Shown here: positions 23,450 to 32,030 of the stretch, piece after piece
How the letters are laid out: the number at the start of each line of letters is the position of its first letter
Numbering within the stretch: the stretch's first letter is position 1
DNA from: an uncultured Clostridia bacterium
GTDB taxonomy: Bacteria; Bacillota; Clostridia; Lachnospirales; Anaerotignaceae
Length of the DNA: 55,592 nucleotides
Direction of reading: 5' to 3'
NCBI GenBank assembly: GCA_945868505.1
Contig: CAMBLO010000015.1
Span: 1-55,592 of the forward strand
Notes under the pieces: generated by a model
The model's input: only the letters and a program-made list of their open reading frames with translations
The model's database searches: none
What the model was told of the DNA's origin: nothing
Made by a program: the position numbers and the translations under genes

Positions 23450-23872
23450 ATGGAAGATAAAAAATTAAAATGCAGTTTTCAAGCGGCGGAGGAAAAAGGC
23501 GTGGAACACCCAAAAAGCGTTATGACAAGAGCTATGGACATTTGGGGGCTGTGCATAGAAAACGGTATTTCTTTTGACCGCCTGAAAGAGCTGGCGGAAG
23601 CCGATGCCGAAAGGCGGCTGGTTGTGCTGCCGTGCAAGGTGGGTGATACGGTGTACGAAGTGCAGAAATTAAGAAAGCGTATTCAGACATGCACGGTAAC
23701 ATTCATACGTATTTCATACAATAGCATTTCGTTTGGATGTGAACTCAAAGGTGCTATTGATAAATATAGCAATGTATATGGGTTTTCTGATTCTGATATC
23801 GGAAAAACCGTATTCCTGACAAGAGAAGAAGCCGAAGCGGTACTGAAAAAGATGGGAGGAGAGAAAAAATGA
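23450..23872 (+). CDS. early phage protein, unknown (140 residues)
   Basis: Helical N-terminus, then a small beta domain starting VVLPCKVGDTVYEVQK and ending TVFLTREEAEAVLKKMGG. The VGDTVY...FLTREEAE pattern is frequent in Lachnospiraceae phage small proteins of unknown role. Overlaps the next start by ATGA. Confidence 0.65.
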   Translation: MEDKKLKCSFQAAEEKGVEHPKSVMTRAMDIWGLCIENGISFDRLKELAEADAERRLVVLPCKVGDTVYEVQKLRKRIQTCTVTFIRISYNSISFGCELKGAIDKYSNVYGFSDSDIGKTVFLTREEAEAVLKKMGGEKK

Positions 23873-24255
23873 TTCTTAGATTGCCAAAAGCATTAGGTGT
23901 TCCTGTCGAAGATTTGCTGGATAGAACGAAACCATCGCATAAGAGAGAAGAAAACAGTATTGAAAAAATCAAAAAAGGAACGAAGAAAGTGATGCTGATC
24001 GGGACGGAAGGACAGGTGAGCAAAGGATCCATGGAGGAGGCGCTGAATGAGTTTTACAGCGGGGATAGCTACGAGATAATGGACACACCAATACAGGAAA
24101 AGAATGAGTCTCCTTTGGAATTTCTGGGCAGATGCCTGCAGGCTCTTTCTGTGGCTGATTGCGTTATTTACGGGAACGGCTGCGAAGGGGACAAGCTGTG
24201 CCTGTGCCTGAATTTCTGTGCGGCGATGATGGGGAAGGAAAGCCGGTTTATTTGA
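23869..24255 (+). CDS. DUF4406-like protein with an HTH remnant at the N-terminus
   Basis: 128 residues. The first 24 (ILRLPKALGVPVEDLLDRTK) look like the last helices of an XRE domain. The rest, with MDTPIQEKNESPLEFLGRCLQALSVADCVIYG, resembles DUF4406/nucleoside 2-deoxyribosyltransferase-like proteins, which have a conserved SLADVVIF-type motif. The HTH tail may be left from a fusion with a truncated regulator. Confidence 0.5.
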   Translation: MILRLPKALGVPVEDLLDRTKPSHKREENSIEKIKKGTKKVMLIGTEGQVSKGSMEEALNEFYSGDSYEIMDTPIQEKNESPLEFLGRCLQALSVADCVIYGNGCEGDKLCLCLNFCAAMMGKESRFI

Positions 24256-24273
24256 GAGGAAGGATGGATCAAT

Positions 24274-24861
24274 TTGAGTATTGGGAAAAAAATTCGACTA
24301 TTTAGACTAGAGAATGGAATTACGCAAAAAAAGCTTGGAGAATTATGCGGAAAGTCGGAATCGCAAATCAGCCAGTATGAAATTGGTTTTCGCTCGCCTA
24401 ATTATGAAACGCTTTTGAAAATTGCAAATGCACTTCATGTGCAGATATCTGATCTTGACGCAAGATTTGCGCCTGTAGTGCAGGACAGAGCCGAAGATGG
24501 AAAATATATTCGTGAAAATATGGAACAGAAAAAGACTGATCTGCACCGGAAAAACATGGAATCTATTTTGCAGACGCTGAAATATGACGAGCTGCTCTGC
24601 CAGATGGCGGAGGAAACGGCGGAGCTTCGCCAGGTCGCCATGAAATACAGGAGAAAAATGGGAAATGTGAACCCAACAACGATATCCTGGAAAAAGGTGG
24701 AGGAGAACCTTTTGGAAGAAATTGCGGATGTGATGCTTTTGGCGGAGCTTCTGGCTTGGAATGATCCTTTCGCATGGAAGCGTGTAGAAGAAATCAAGAA
24801 GTTTAAGGCAAACAGATGGGTTGGACGGCTGAAGGGAGAGGAGGACCATGAGCAGAAATAA
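24274..24861 (+). CDS. XRE helix-turn-helix fused to a MazG-like domain
   Basis: 195 residues from a TTG (GGAAGGAT upstream). Residues 1-65 are a full HTH_3 domain (ITQKKLGELCGKSESQISQYE). Residues about 105-190 have EETAEL and LLEEIADVMLLAELL, the EExxE/ExxD pattern of all-alpha NTP pyrophosphohydrolases (MazG), preceded by a charged linker. It might regulate phage genes in response to nucleotides or hydrolyse (p)ppGpp/dNTPs. Overlaps the next gene by 14 bp. Confidence 0.65.
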   Translation: MSIGKKIRLFRLENGITQKKLGELCGKSESQISQYEIGFRSPNYETLLKIANALHVQISDLDARFAPVVQDRAEDGKYIRENMEQKKTDLHRKNMESILQTLKYDELLCQMAEETAELRQVAMKYRRKMGNVNPTTISWKKVEENLLEEIADVMLLAELLAWNDPFAWKRVEEIKKFKANRWVGRLKGEEDHEQK

Positions 24862-25615
24862 AAAATATTACTGGATGAAGCTGAAAGAGGATTTCTTTGA
24901 AGATGATACAATCGAATGGCTGGAAGAACAGCCAAACGGCAAGGAATATGCGCTTTTCTATCTCAAATTATGCCTGAAAAGTCTGAAAAGTGACGGTGTG
25001 TTGATTCGCAAGGTTGGGGATATGCTGGTTCCCTATGATGCCATGAAGCTTTCCGATATGACACGAACAGATGTTGACACTGTGGTTGTGGCAATGGAAC
25101 TTTTCCAAAAAATTAAACTGGTTGAGATATTGGAAAATGGAGAAATTTACCTTTCTTCTCTGCAGGACATGGTCGGGATGGAAACATCAGAGGCACAGAG
25201 GAAAAGACTTTACAGACAAAATAATAAAAATTTGGGACATTGTCCGGACATTGTCCAAGGAGTGTCGGACAAACGACAACCAGAGATAGAGAAAGAGATA
25301 GAGATAGAAAAAGAAAAAGAAAAAGATAAAAAGAAAAGCAGCGCAAAGCGCAGCTTTACCCCACCCACCTTGCAGGAAGTGCAGGAGTACTGCAGGGAGA
25401 GAGGGAACAGCGTGGACCCGCAGAGGTTTCTTGATTTCTACGAGGCCAAGGGCTGGATGATTGGCAAAAACAAGATGAAGGACTGGAAAGCTGCCGTGAG
25501 AACATGGGAAAGGCAGGATGCAGAACGGACGGAGGGGCAGAAGGTTGCCTGCCGACAAGGTGCATCGGCTGAGAATGATGCCCTGGACAGAAGGCGGCAG
25601 ATGATGGGAGGTTGA
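24848..25615 (+). CDS. phage replisome organizer
   Basis: 255 residues. N-terminal Rep_Org_N-type winged helix (about 5-125, YYWMKLKEDFFEDDTIEWLE), a Lys/Glu-rich linker (about 145-162), and a C-terminal DnaD/DnaT-like segment (LQEVQEYCRERGNSVDPQRF, then WKAAVRTWER). It should bind the phage origin and load the DnaB helicase encoded next. The origin may lie within this gene, as in related phages, or in the 20201-20616 repeats. Confidence 0.85.
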   Translation: MSRNKKYYWMKLKEDFFEDDTIEWLEEQPNGKEYALFYLKLCLKSLKSDGVLIRKVGDMLVPYDAMKLSDMTRTDVDTVVVAMELFQKIKLVEILENGEIYLSSLQDMVGMETSEAQRKRLYRQNNKNLGHCPDIVQGVSDKRQPEIEKEIEIEKEKEKDKKKSSAKRSFTPPTLQEVQEYCRERGNSVDPQRFLDFYEAKGWMIGKNKMKDWKAAVRTWERQDAERTEGQKVACRQGASAENDALDRRRQMMGG

Positions 25616-25619
25616 ACCG

Positions 25620-26972
25620 ATGGAGAACCTGAAACCCTTATACAGCCCGGAAGCAGAAGAAGCTGCCCTTGGATCCATGATGATGGATCAGGAGGCGGCT
25701 TTGGAAGGGCGTGGGCTGCTGAAACCTGAATATTTTTACAATCCTGCATATCGGACGATTTTTGAAGCCATGCAGGGGATTGATGTGGTCGATGTGGTGA
25801 CCATTATGGCGGAACTGAACAGACGGGGGGAAGCTGAGAAGATCGGATTGTCCCTATTATCTCAGATTTCCTGCAGCGTTGGTTCCAGCGTGAACCTGCG
25901 ACATTATGCCAAGGAATTAAAACGGCTGGCGTATTTTCGCCGGTGCATTGAATACAGCAGGAGCCTGACACAGGCGGCTATGAAGCAGGACGGAGCAGAG
26001 ATTGAGCGGACACTTTTGGCACTGCGGGAAGATGGATATGGCGATGCAAAAATAAAGACCCTTGCAGAGGCAACGGAGGAATACATAACGGAGGTTGCGG
26101 AAATCCGCGCAAGCGGAAAGAAGATTATCGGACTGACAACGGGCTTTCACGATATCGATGCGATGCTGGGCGGCCTGCGGAATGGAGACTACTGCATATT
26201 GGCGGCAAGGCCATCCATGGGGAAAAGTGCTTTGGCACTGGATATTGCCAGAAATGCACAGAAATCAATGACAGGAGAGAAGGAAAGAGCCGTTGTTTTC
26301 TCTCTGGAAATGCCGGCGAAGGCATTGGGCGGAAGAGGGTTCACTTCTGAGTATGGGATGGACAACGATGCTTTTTCCATCGGGAAAAATGATGCAGACT
26401 GGATGAGCCTGCTGCAGACGGTAGAAGAAAACAGTACGCACTTTGAAACAGGCGCCGGCAAGCTGATCGTAAACGACAAAAGCGGCATGACCATTGAGGA
26501 CATACGGGCGACCTGCCACGGATATAAAACACAGGGCATTGATATTCGCCTGGTTGTGATAGATTATTTGCAACTGATCGTCTGCAAGGGAGAAAACAGG
26601 ACGAGGGAGATCGGCGAGATCAGCCGGAGCCTGAAACAGATGGCCAAAGACCTGGATTGTCCCTTTCTGGTGCTTTCTCAGCTGAACAGACAATGTGAAG
26701 GGCAGGCAGACAAACGGCCGATGCTTTCCAATCTGCGGGAAAGCGGCGACGTGGAACAGGATGCAGATGTGGTAATGTTCATCTACCGGGAGGATTATTA
26801 CTACAAGGATTCAGAAAAAAAAGGCATTGCGGAGATCAATATTGCAAAGCAGAGAAATGGCCCGACAGGTACAGTTGAGCTGTGCTGGCTGCCAAGAAGT
26901 ACGACTTTCCGAAACTTGGAACGGTTCCACAAGACAAACGAGGAGCCGCCGAAAGGGTGGGATAGAAAATGA
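25620..26972 (+). CDS. dnaB: replicative DNA helicase (DnaB family)
   Basis: 450 residues: N-terminal DnaB domain about 10-105, RecA-fold C-terminal domain about 165-440 with Walker A ARPSMGKSAL, Walker B RLVVIDYLQL, and the H4 glutamine motif FLVLSQLNR. Unwinds DNA ahead of the fork as a hexamer. Starts 4 bp after the replisome organizer stop. DnaC is not encoded; the organizer or host factors would load it. Confidence 0.95.
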   Translation: MENLKPLYSPEAEEAALGSMMMDQEAALEGRGLLKPEYFYNPAYRTIFEAMQGIDVVDVVTIMAELNRRGEAEKIGLSLLSQISCSVGSSVNLRHYAKELKRLAYFRRCIEYSRSLTQAAMKQDGAEIERTLLALREDGYGDAKIKTLAEATEEYITEVAEIRASGKKIIGLTTGFHDIDAMLGGLRNGDYCILAARPSMGKSALALDIARNAQKSMTGEKERAVVFSLEMPAKALGGRGFTSEYGMDNDAFSIGKNDADWMSLLQTVEENSTHFETGAGKLIVNDKSGMTIEDIRATCHGYKTQGIDIRLVVIDYLQLIVCKGENRTREIGEISRSLKQMAKDLDCPFLVLSQLNRQCEGQADKRPMLSNLRESGDVEQDADVVMFIYREDYYYKDSEKKGIAEINIAKQRNGPTGTVELCWLPRSTTFRNLERFHKTNEEPPKGWDRK

Positions 26973-27433
26973 GTTTGAGCGACACGGCAAAGAACCTGCA
27001 GCAGCAGGCGGCCTCTCCTGAACTGCGATGGCTGCGGGAAATGCGGGCGTTTGTGAAAAAAAACAGCCGGGAAAATATTATTGCGGAAATGGAAAAAATA
27101 GAAGCCTATTCCAAGACACCGGAAGGAAGCAGACCGGAGGAGCAGGAACGGGTTTACGTTATGACGGTGGAAGTCATGGAAAGAGCGCATTTGGCTGATT
27201 TTTATGAAAAGGTTTTAAAATATGCGGAATCCAAGGAGCGGCAGGAGAAGGGCGGCGGAGAAAAAAGCATCCGAGAACACCTCCTGCAGTTGGAAGCCAT
27301 GGAAAGAGGTATCAAGAAAAAATACAAGAGGGAAAGGAAAGTGCAGGTTTCCTTGGAGGATATGGAGGAGGATGAAACTGATGGGGATTTCAAAAAAGGA
27401 GATGATCCATTTGCTGCGGCAGATGGGCAATAG
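26969..27433 (+). CDS. phage protein after helicase, unknown (154 residues)
   Basis: Start overlaps the helicase stop (ATGA). Very charged, almost wholly helical (MRAFVKKNSRENIIAEMEKI; MERGIKKKYKRERKVQ), acidic C-terminus. Possibly a small accessory replication or regulatory protein. Its last 53 bp overlap the next gene in another frame. Confidence 0.65.
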   Translation: MSLSDTAKNLQQQAASPELRWLREMRAFVKKNSRENIIAEMEKIEAYSKTPEGSRPEEQERVYVMTVEVMERAHLADFYEKVLKYAESKERQEKGGGEKSIREHLLQLEAMERGIKKKYKRERKVQVSLEDMEEDETDGDFKKGDDPFAAADGQ

Positions 27434-27851
27434 ACAGGAATCGGTGGAATGGTTCCGGCAGAGAAACGCAGAGCTGCGGGAGACCCTGAGAGATATTTCG
27501 CCGGCTTCGCCCCAGATGGGAGAGACCTTTTCCGGGGGACGGAAGGGGGACAGCGTGGGGCGGAAGGTAGCCCGGCGGGAGGACGTGGAAACGGAAATTG
27601 CCATCAATGAGCGGGCCATTGAGCGGCGGCTGCGGGAATTCAGCGACCTGGCACGGGTGATGCAGGAAAGCCTGACGGCGGAGGAGCGGGAAGTGCTTTG
27701 GCTGCGACACGGGGAGCGGCTGCGCTGGGAACAGGTGCGGATGAAGGTTCACGCCAGCCGGAGCAAGTGCTTTCGGCTGGAGGAGGCGGGACTGGAACGG
27801 CTTTGTAAAAGTTGGGATAAATACATAGAAAACAAAGAAAGCGAGGGCTGA
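27381..27851 (+). CDS. sigma-like late-gene transcription regulator (DUF1492/ArpU-like)
   Basis: 156 residues from ATG 27381, which has GGAGGAGG at a proper 9-nt distance (27372 is too close). The C-terminal third, TAEEREVLWLRHGERLRWEQ then HASRSKCFRLEEAGLERL, is a sigma-70 region-4-like helix-turn-helix. Such proteins end the early operon and activate late genes, matching the terminator that follows and the packaging genes beyond. Confidence 0.72.
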   Translation: MGISKKEMIHLLRQMGNRQESVEWFRQRNAELRETLRDISPASPQMGETFSGGRKGDSVGRKVARREDVETEIAINERAIERRLREFSDLARVMQESLTAEEREVLWLRHGERLRWEQVRMKVHASRSKCFRLEEAGLERLCKSWDKYIENKESEG

Positions 27852-27868
27852 GACCTTCGCTTTTTGTG
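27838..27868 (+). terminator. early operon terminator
   Basis: AAAGCGAGG / CCTTCGCTTT stem followed by TTTGTGTTTT. Confidence 0.75.
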
Positions 27869-27895
27869 TTTTAATAGATTTTGGCTCCTTTCTGT

Positions 27896-28123
27896 TTACC
27901 ATGGTAATTCTACTTTGTATCCGATGTTCTGCAGTTCTGCTAGTTTTTTGAGAATAGACCAGTGAACAAATTCTTTTTCATCTGATCCGTCTCTTGCAAT
28001 CATGGGGAAGAAACTATCTTCTCCCCATTCTCCGCTTTTCAGCTTAATCTGGATAGAATATCCTTCTCTTTTGTTTTCTCTGATTTCGTACTGTACTCTG
28101 GCGACTAATTCGTGTTTTTTCAT
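27896..28123 (-). CDS. small antisense protein, unknown (75 residues)
   Basis: Starts MKKHELVARVQYEIRENKRE; basic, alpha/beta. GAAAGGAG lies before the ATG. Second gene of a two-gene minus-strand unit with 28175, both probably under the CACCA operators. No family recognised. Confidence 0.6.
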   Translation of the reverse strand: MKKHELVARVQYEIRENKREGYSIQIKLKSGEWGEDSFFPMIARDGSDEKEFVHWSILKKLAELQNIGYKVELPW

Positions 28124-28174
28124 GGTTTTGGCTCCTTTCTGGGGGCCGCCCCCAGAGGGGCGGCGGGTGGTTGG

Positions 28175-28696
28175 TTATGCGTAAATTGTGCCGATGTTTT
28201 TAAATCTCCACATTGCGATTGCAAGGTCTAAGGGGGTTCTTACCCAGTAGGCAGGGCGGTAGGTATGGCAGTTTTTTTCTTCTTTTTCAAATTCTGCTAA
28301 TGTCCATTCGTTTCCTTGATAGTGGGTGATGTATGCTTCTTTTTTTGTGGTTTCTGCGATTTTATGGCCGCTGTATTTTTCTTTATTGTTCAGAACCTTT
28401 TCAGCTGCTGCCATCAGAGGGGCGGCTACTTCTTCAAAGATGCCGTGTTCATACTGTACGAAAACATAAGTGTTTGCGCCTGCCAGGATTTCTCCTGTTC
28501 TTTCGTCTCTGTCGATTTCATCATATTTTTTTACGATGCTTTCAACCGCTGATTTTCGGATCATGGGGCTTTTGATATTGATGTTTACCGCTGTATCGTA
28601 GAGGGAATCTCTTACTCTTACGGAGATATCTTTTGCTTTGTATCCGTTTGCTTTGAGTTCGTTTCTGATTGCTTTTCCTAATTCTTTGTTTGTCAT
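28175..28696 (-). CDS. LPD29-like phage/plasmid polyvalent-domain protein
   Basis: 173 residues. ELGKAIRNELKANGYKAKDI then SVRV, and the later DEIDRDERTGEILAGANTYV, match a domain recurrent in mobile elements and described as LPD29-like; the match is from memory. AAGGAGC precedes the ATG. First gene leftward of the operator array at 28750-28859. Function unknown. Confidence 0.55.
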   Translation of the reverse strand: MTNKELGKAIRNELKANGYKAKDISVRVRDSLYDTAVNINIKSPMIRKSAVESIVKKYDEIDRDERTGEILAGANTYVFVQYEHGIFEEVAAPLMAAAEKVLNNKEKYSGHKIAETTKKEAYITHYQGNEWTLAEFEKEEKNCHTYRPAYWVRTPLDLAIAMWRFKNIGTIYA

Positions 28697-28738
28697 GGTG
28701 ATTGCTCCTTTCGATTTGGTTGTTTTCTTAACTTCTTG

Positions 28739-28766
28739 ACTATAGTTTACACCAAAAATAGTGCAA
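28739..28766 (-). promoter_or_regulatory. leftward promoter at the second switch
   Basis: Minus strand TTGCAC (28766-28761), 16 bp, TATAGT (28744-28739); the -35 touches operator 1. Confidence 0.6.
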
Positions 28767-28859
28767 AGTAAATTGACATATACACCAAAAATGGTGTAAT
28801 TTATTTGTGAAAATACACCAAAAATGGTGCTATGTGTTGACGATGCACCAAAAACAATG
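28750..28859. promoter_or_regulatory. four CACCA-N4-TGGTG operators
   Basis: CACCAAAAATAGTG at 28750, perfect CACCAAAAATGGTG at 28783 and 28816, and CACCAAAAACAATG at 28846. Spacings 33, 33 and 30 bp, about three helical turns. They lie between the divergent genes 28175 (minus) and 28886 (plus); the HTH protein at 28886 is the natural ligand. Confidence 0.82.
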
Positions 28860-28865
28860 TAAAAT
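28837..28865 (+). promoter_or_regulatory. rightward promoter at the second switch
   Basis: TTGACG (28837-28842), 17 bp, TAAAAT (28860-28865), covered by operator 4. A second possible start is TTGACA at 28773 with TGTAAT at 28795. Confidence 0.65.
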
Positions 28866-28885
28866 TAAAAAAAGGGGGAATGGAT

Positions 28886-29089
28886 ATGTTGAAATACAAA
28901 ATGGATATTTTGGAAGAACTGAAAGAAAAAGGGTATAACTCGACTAGGATCAGAGCCGAAGGGCTGCTAAGTCAGAGCGCATTGCAATATATCAGAGATG
29001 GGAAAATTGTAGGCGTGAAGCAGATCAACGAACTGTGTGACTTGCTGGATTGCCAGCCGGGAGATATTTTAGAATTTGTACGAGAATAA
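28886..29089 (+). CDS. small Cro/YozG-type XRE regulator
   Basis: 67 residues from ATG 28886 (GGGGG 7 nt upstream; 28880 is too close). One HTH: YNSTRIRAEGLLSQSALQYI then IVGVKQINELCDLLDCQPGD, the typical YozG/HTH_26 form. It should bind the CACCA operators and repress itself and the leftward pair. A second switch placed between early and packaging regions, followed by its own terminator. Confidence 0.82.
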   Translation: MLKYKMDILEELKEKGYNSTRIRAEGLLSQSALQYIRDGKIVGVKQINELCDLLDCQPGDILEFVRE

Positions 29090-29094
29090 AAGGA

Positions 29095-29142
29095 CGCTGC
29101 CATGACAGCCCCGTTTTCGGGGCCATCGGCAGCGTTTTTTTA
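29095..29142 (+). terminator. terminator after the small XRE regulator
   Basis: ACGCTGCC ... GGCAGCGT outer stem enclosing GCCCCGTTTTCGGGGC, then seven T. Confidence 0.9.
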
Positions 29143-29517
29143 TTTCGGAAAAGTTGGGACTTTTTGAAACTTTTTTTATGGTATGATGGTAGGGTAAAAA
29201 GATGCATAAAAAATGAATCTGCATGAAAAATATACTGTTTTGCGCCAATCTGCGGGGGTTATTTTACATTTTGAGGAAATGTAAAGGAAAGCAGAGGGAA
29301 AAAGAGTTTTTTCCTAATAAGGGCGGAAAACTTTTTTATTTAACACAATCATTAGATATGTAAAATAGAAAAAAGGCGGAAAAAGCTTTCGAAAACGTTG
29401 ATATTTCGGGCTTTCTTCGTCTTTTTGCATTTTTTCACAAAAATGTGAATGGAAATTTATGCAAGGATTTTTCGGCACCTTACCCCCAAAAAGTGCCGGA
29501 AAAAAGGAGGTGTCGGA
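29143..29517. other. 375-bp non-coding interval before the small terminase
   Basis: No gene seen. AT-rich, with TATGGTATGATGG near 29178 as a possible extended -10 and runs of A and T. Just before the terminase start is an inverted pair CGGCAC (29473-29478) / GTGCCG (29493-29498), repeated inside the gene at 29660-29665 / 29687-29692. Late promoter and packaging recognition site are plausible contents. Confidence 0.5.
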
Positions 29518-30180
29518 GTGGCTGGGAAGAATGAAGAAAAAATATATGAGAGCCTGAAAACCATTGAAGAATGGGCATTTCTGGGGATTCCTGAGAAGGA
29601 AATGGCGGAGCTTCTGGGAATGGGATATACAACTTTTCGGGACTTAAAGAAGAAAATTCCGGCACTTTCGGCAGTTTTGAAAAAAAGTGCCGACGAAAAG
29701 AAAAAGCTGAAGAAAAAACAGGTGGAGGAAGTGGAAAAGACACTGCTGCAGCGATGTCTGGGATACAATGCCACGGTGAAGAAGGCCCAGAAGCTGAAAA
29801 AGCCCCTGCGAGACGAGGAAGGGAAAATCATTTCTGTTGCGGGGAAGCCTGTGGTAGAGGAAGTCATTGAGGAAGTGACGGAGGAGCAGCACGTTCCCGC
29901 AGACGTGGGGGCAATCAAGTTTTTCCTGCTGAACCAAGCCAAGGAAAATTGGAAGAACGACCCCGACCGGCTGGAACTGGAGAAGAAGCGAGTGGCCAAC
30001 GACACGAAGCGGACGAAGATTGCAGAGGCGGCAGCCAACGGAACAGGACCCGAGGGGAAAACCATCGAGGAGATTCTGGAGGAGGCGGAACGGGCCGCCG
30101 ACTGGCAGGAGACAGGAGCCGCAGAAAGCACTGCGGCGAACCCCTGCAGATTGATGGAAGAAGGTGGCGGAGATGCCTGA
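29518..30180 (+). CDS. terS: terminase small subunit
   Basis: 220 residues from the GTG at 29518 (AAGGAGG 6 nt upstream; an ATG at 29449 lacks a ribosome site and lies in the inverted repeat region). N-terminal HTH (IEEWAFLGIPEKEMAELLGM then GYTTFRDLKKK), a basic helix, then KFFLLNQAKENWKNDPDRLE and an Ala/Glu-rich tail. It recognises phage DNA for packaging and precedes the large subunit with 8-bp overlap. Confidence 0.8.
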   Translation: MAGKNEEKIYESLKTIEEWAFLGIPEKEMAELLGMGYTTFRDLKKKIPALSAVLKKSADEKKKLKKKQVEEVEKTLLQRCLGYNATVKKAQKLKKPLRDEEGKIISVAGKPVVEEVIEEVTEEQHVPADVGAIKFFLLNQAKENWKNDPDRLELEKKRVANDTKRTKIAEAAANGTGPEGKTIEEILEEAERAADWQETGAAESTAANPCRLMEEGGGDA

Positions 30181-31897
30181 GCTTCCGAAAATTTATGAGG
30201 TGCTGCGGGACCCGAAGAAGTATATTGAATCGTTTTTATACATCAAAACCAAGAAAAACGAGATTGTACGCTTTCGGCTGAATTCTGCACAGAAACGGCT
30301 GTATGACCTGATTATGCGGCTGCAGGCAGAGGGGAAGCCTGTGCGGATTATCATTCTAAAAAGTCGGCAGATGGGATTTTCTACGCTGACCGAGGCCATG
30401 ATTTACTATAAAACAGCCACGAAAAAGAACGTCAACAGCCTGATTATCACCCACAAGGATGAGGCAACCACGAACCTGTTCAACATGTCGAAATTATATC
30501 AGGAGCGGAACGAAGCCCGCCCCATGCAGAAGAACAGCAACGCCAAGGAGGTTCTTTTTGAGAACCCCACCAAGGACCAGCAGGAGAAGCGGAGAAACCC
30601 CGGACTAAAGAGCAAGATCAAATGCACCACGGCAGGGGGGAAGGGTGTAGGGCGTTCCGACACCCTGACCAACGTACACGCTTCGGAAATTGCATTCTGG
30701 CCCGGTGACATTTCTGTGACATACAGCGGGTTGATGCAGGCAGTACCCGACACGGCTGCCAGCATGGTTATCATAGAAAGCACCGCCAATGGCTTCAATT
30801 TCTTTAAAAAAATGTGGGATGATGCCGTTGCCGGTGAAAACGATTATATCCCATTCTTTGCGGCATGGTTTGAGATGGAGGAATACCGCAGGCCGTACCA
30901 CGGGGAGACGCTGACGGCGGAGGAAGAGGAGCTGAAAGCCCTTTTCGGGCTGGACAATGAGCAGATCATGTGGCGGCGGTGGTGCATCAGAAACAACTGC
31001 AACAACGACATTGATACATTCCATCAGGAATACCCAGCCACGCCGGAGGAGGCCTTTATTGCTTCCGGTCGCTGTGTATTCAAGAACAACAGGGAAATCA
31101 TCCTGCGGATTCAGATGCTGCGGGAGGAGAAGCCCAGAAGGGGCAGCTTTACCTATACGGAACAGGCTGCGGCGCTGGACAGAATCTTTCTCAGCGAATG
31201 GCAGTTTGAGGAAACGGAAAGCGGCGTGATTTCTATTTTCAAGGAGCCTATACCGGGGCGGCCTTACGTTCTGGGCGGGGACACGGCAGGCGAGGGGAGC
31301 GACTGGTTTAGTGCCCATGTGATAGACAACATCACCGGGGAGCAGGTGGCGAGGCTGCACTGGCAGAACCCCGACGGGGACGATTATGCGAAGCAGGTCT
31401 ATTGTCTGGGGATGTACTATAATACGGCGTTGATTGCACTGGAAATGAACTTCGACAGCCACCCCCAGAAGGTATTGGAATATCTGGGATATTCGAATTT
31501 CTATGTGCGGGAGAAGATGGACACATACACGGGGAAGGTTAAGCAAAGCTATGGCTTCCGCACGGATGGGGTTTCTAGACCTGTATTGGTTGGGAAGCTG
31601 ATTGAGTATGTGCGGGACTATCTGCACCTGATCCATGACAGGGACACCCTGATGGAGTGCCTTTCCTTCATCCGCAACGACGACGGCAGGGCAGAGGCAG
31701 AGCAGGGAGAGCATGACGACCTTGTCATGGGGTTGGGGGTAACGCTGATGGCCAGAGGACAGGGCGGCACAAAGGACGAAAGCACCGAAGCCAAGGAAAA
31801 GAAAGTGAAATGGACAGAGGACCAATGGGAGGACTATTGGAACGCTGACGAGGAAATGCGGAAGCATCTCATTTTGAAATGGGGTACTCCACAGTAA
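30173..31897 (+). CDS. terL: terminase large subunit
   Basis: 574 residues from ATG 30173. ATPase half: KSRQMGFSTLTEAMIYY (Walker A-like, about 64-80), with SMVIIESTANGFN as Walker B region. Nuclease half: VLGGDTAGEGSDWFSAHVID and EHDDLVMGLGVTLMA carry the acidic metal ligands of the RNase H-like fold. Drives headful or cos cutting and DNA translocation into the prohead. Confidence 0.93.
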   Translation: MPELPKIYEVLRDPKKYIESFLYIKTKKNEIVRFRLNSAQKRLYDLIMRLQAEGKPVRIIILKSRQMGFSTLTEAMIYYKTATKKNVNSLIITHKDEATTNLFNMSKLYQERNEARPMQKNSNAKEVLFENPTKDQQEKRRNPGLKSKIKCTTAGGKGVGRSDTLTNVHASEIAFWPGDISVTYSGLMQAVPDTAASMVIIESTANGFNFFKKMWDDAVAGENDYIPFFAAWFEMEEYRRPYHGETLTAEEEELKALFGLDNEQIMWRRWCIRNNCNNDIDTFHQEYPATPEEAFIASGRCVFKNNREIILRIQMLREEKPRRGSFTYTEQAAALDRIFLSEWQFEETESGVISIFKEPIPGRPYVLGGDTAGEGSDWFSAHVIDNITGEQVARLHWQNPDGDDYAKQVYCLGMYYNTALIALEMNFDSHPQKVLEYLGYSNFYVREKMDTYTGKVKQSYGFRTDGVSRPVLVGKLIEYVRDYLHLIHDRDTLMECLSFIRNDDGRAEAEQGEHDDLVMGLGVTLMARGQGGTKDESTEAKEKKVKWTEDQWEDYWNADEEMRKHLILKWGTPQ

Positions 31898-32004
31898 CGG
31901 GCTTGCCCCCGGTTATGACGAGGGAATATGTGGCCGAAAGGCTGCGTGAGCGAGGAATGGGGGCAAGGGTTAGTGGTTTCCGGAGCGAAGCAGAGGAAAA
32001 CTGA
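31879..32004 (+). CDS. possible 41-residue ORF between terminase and recombinase
   Basis: Overlaps the terL stop and reads MGYSTVTGLPPVMTREYVAE then RLRERGMGARVSGF, ending at 32004. The REYVAERLRERG part looks like a real basic helix, but the ribosome site is weak. May be a remnant. Confidence 0.3.
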   Translation: MGYSTVTGLPPVMTREYVAERLRERGMGARVSGFRSEAEEN

Positions 32005-32030
32005 CCGACATAGGAAGGGGGTGAAAAGGT

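Noticed and set aside
25270..25335. GAGATAGAAAAAGA-type tandem repeat
   Set aside because: It is the codon-level result of a Lys/Glu linker in the replisome organizer, not an independent repeat element.
30605..31867. Open minus-strand frame of 420 codons
   Set aside because: Antisense to terL; no recognisable protein features.
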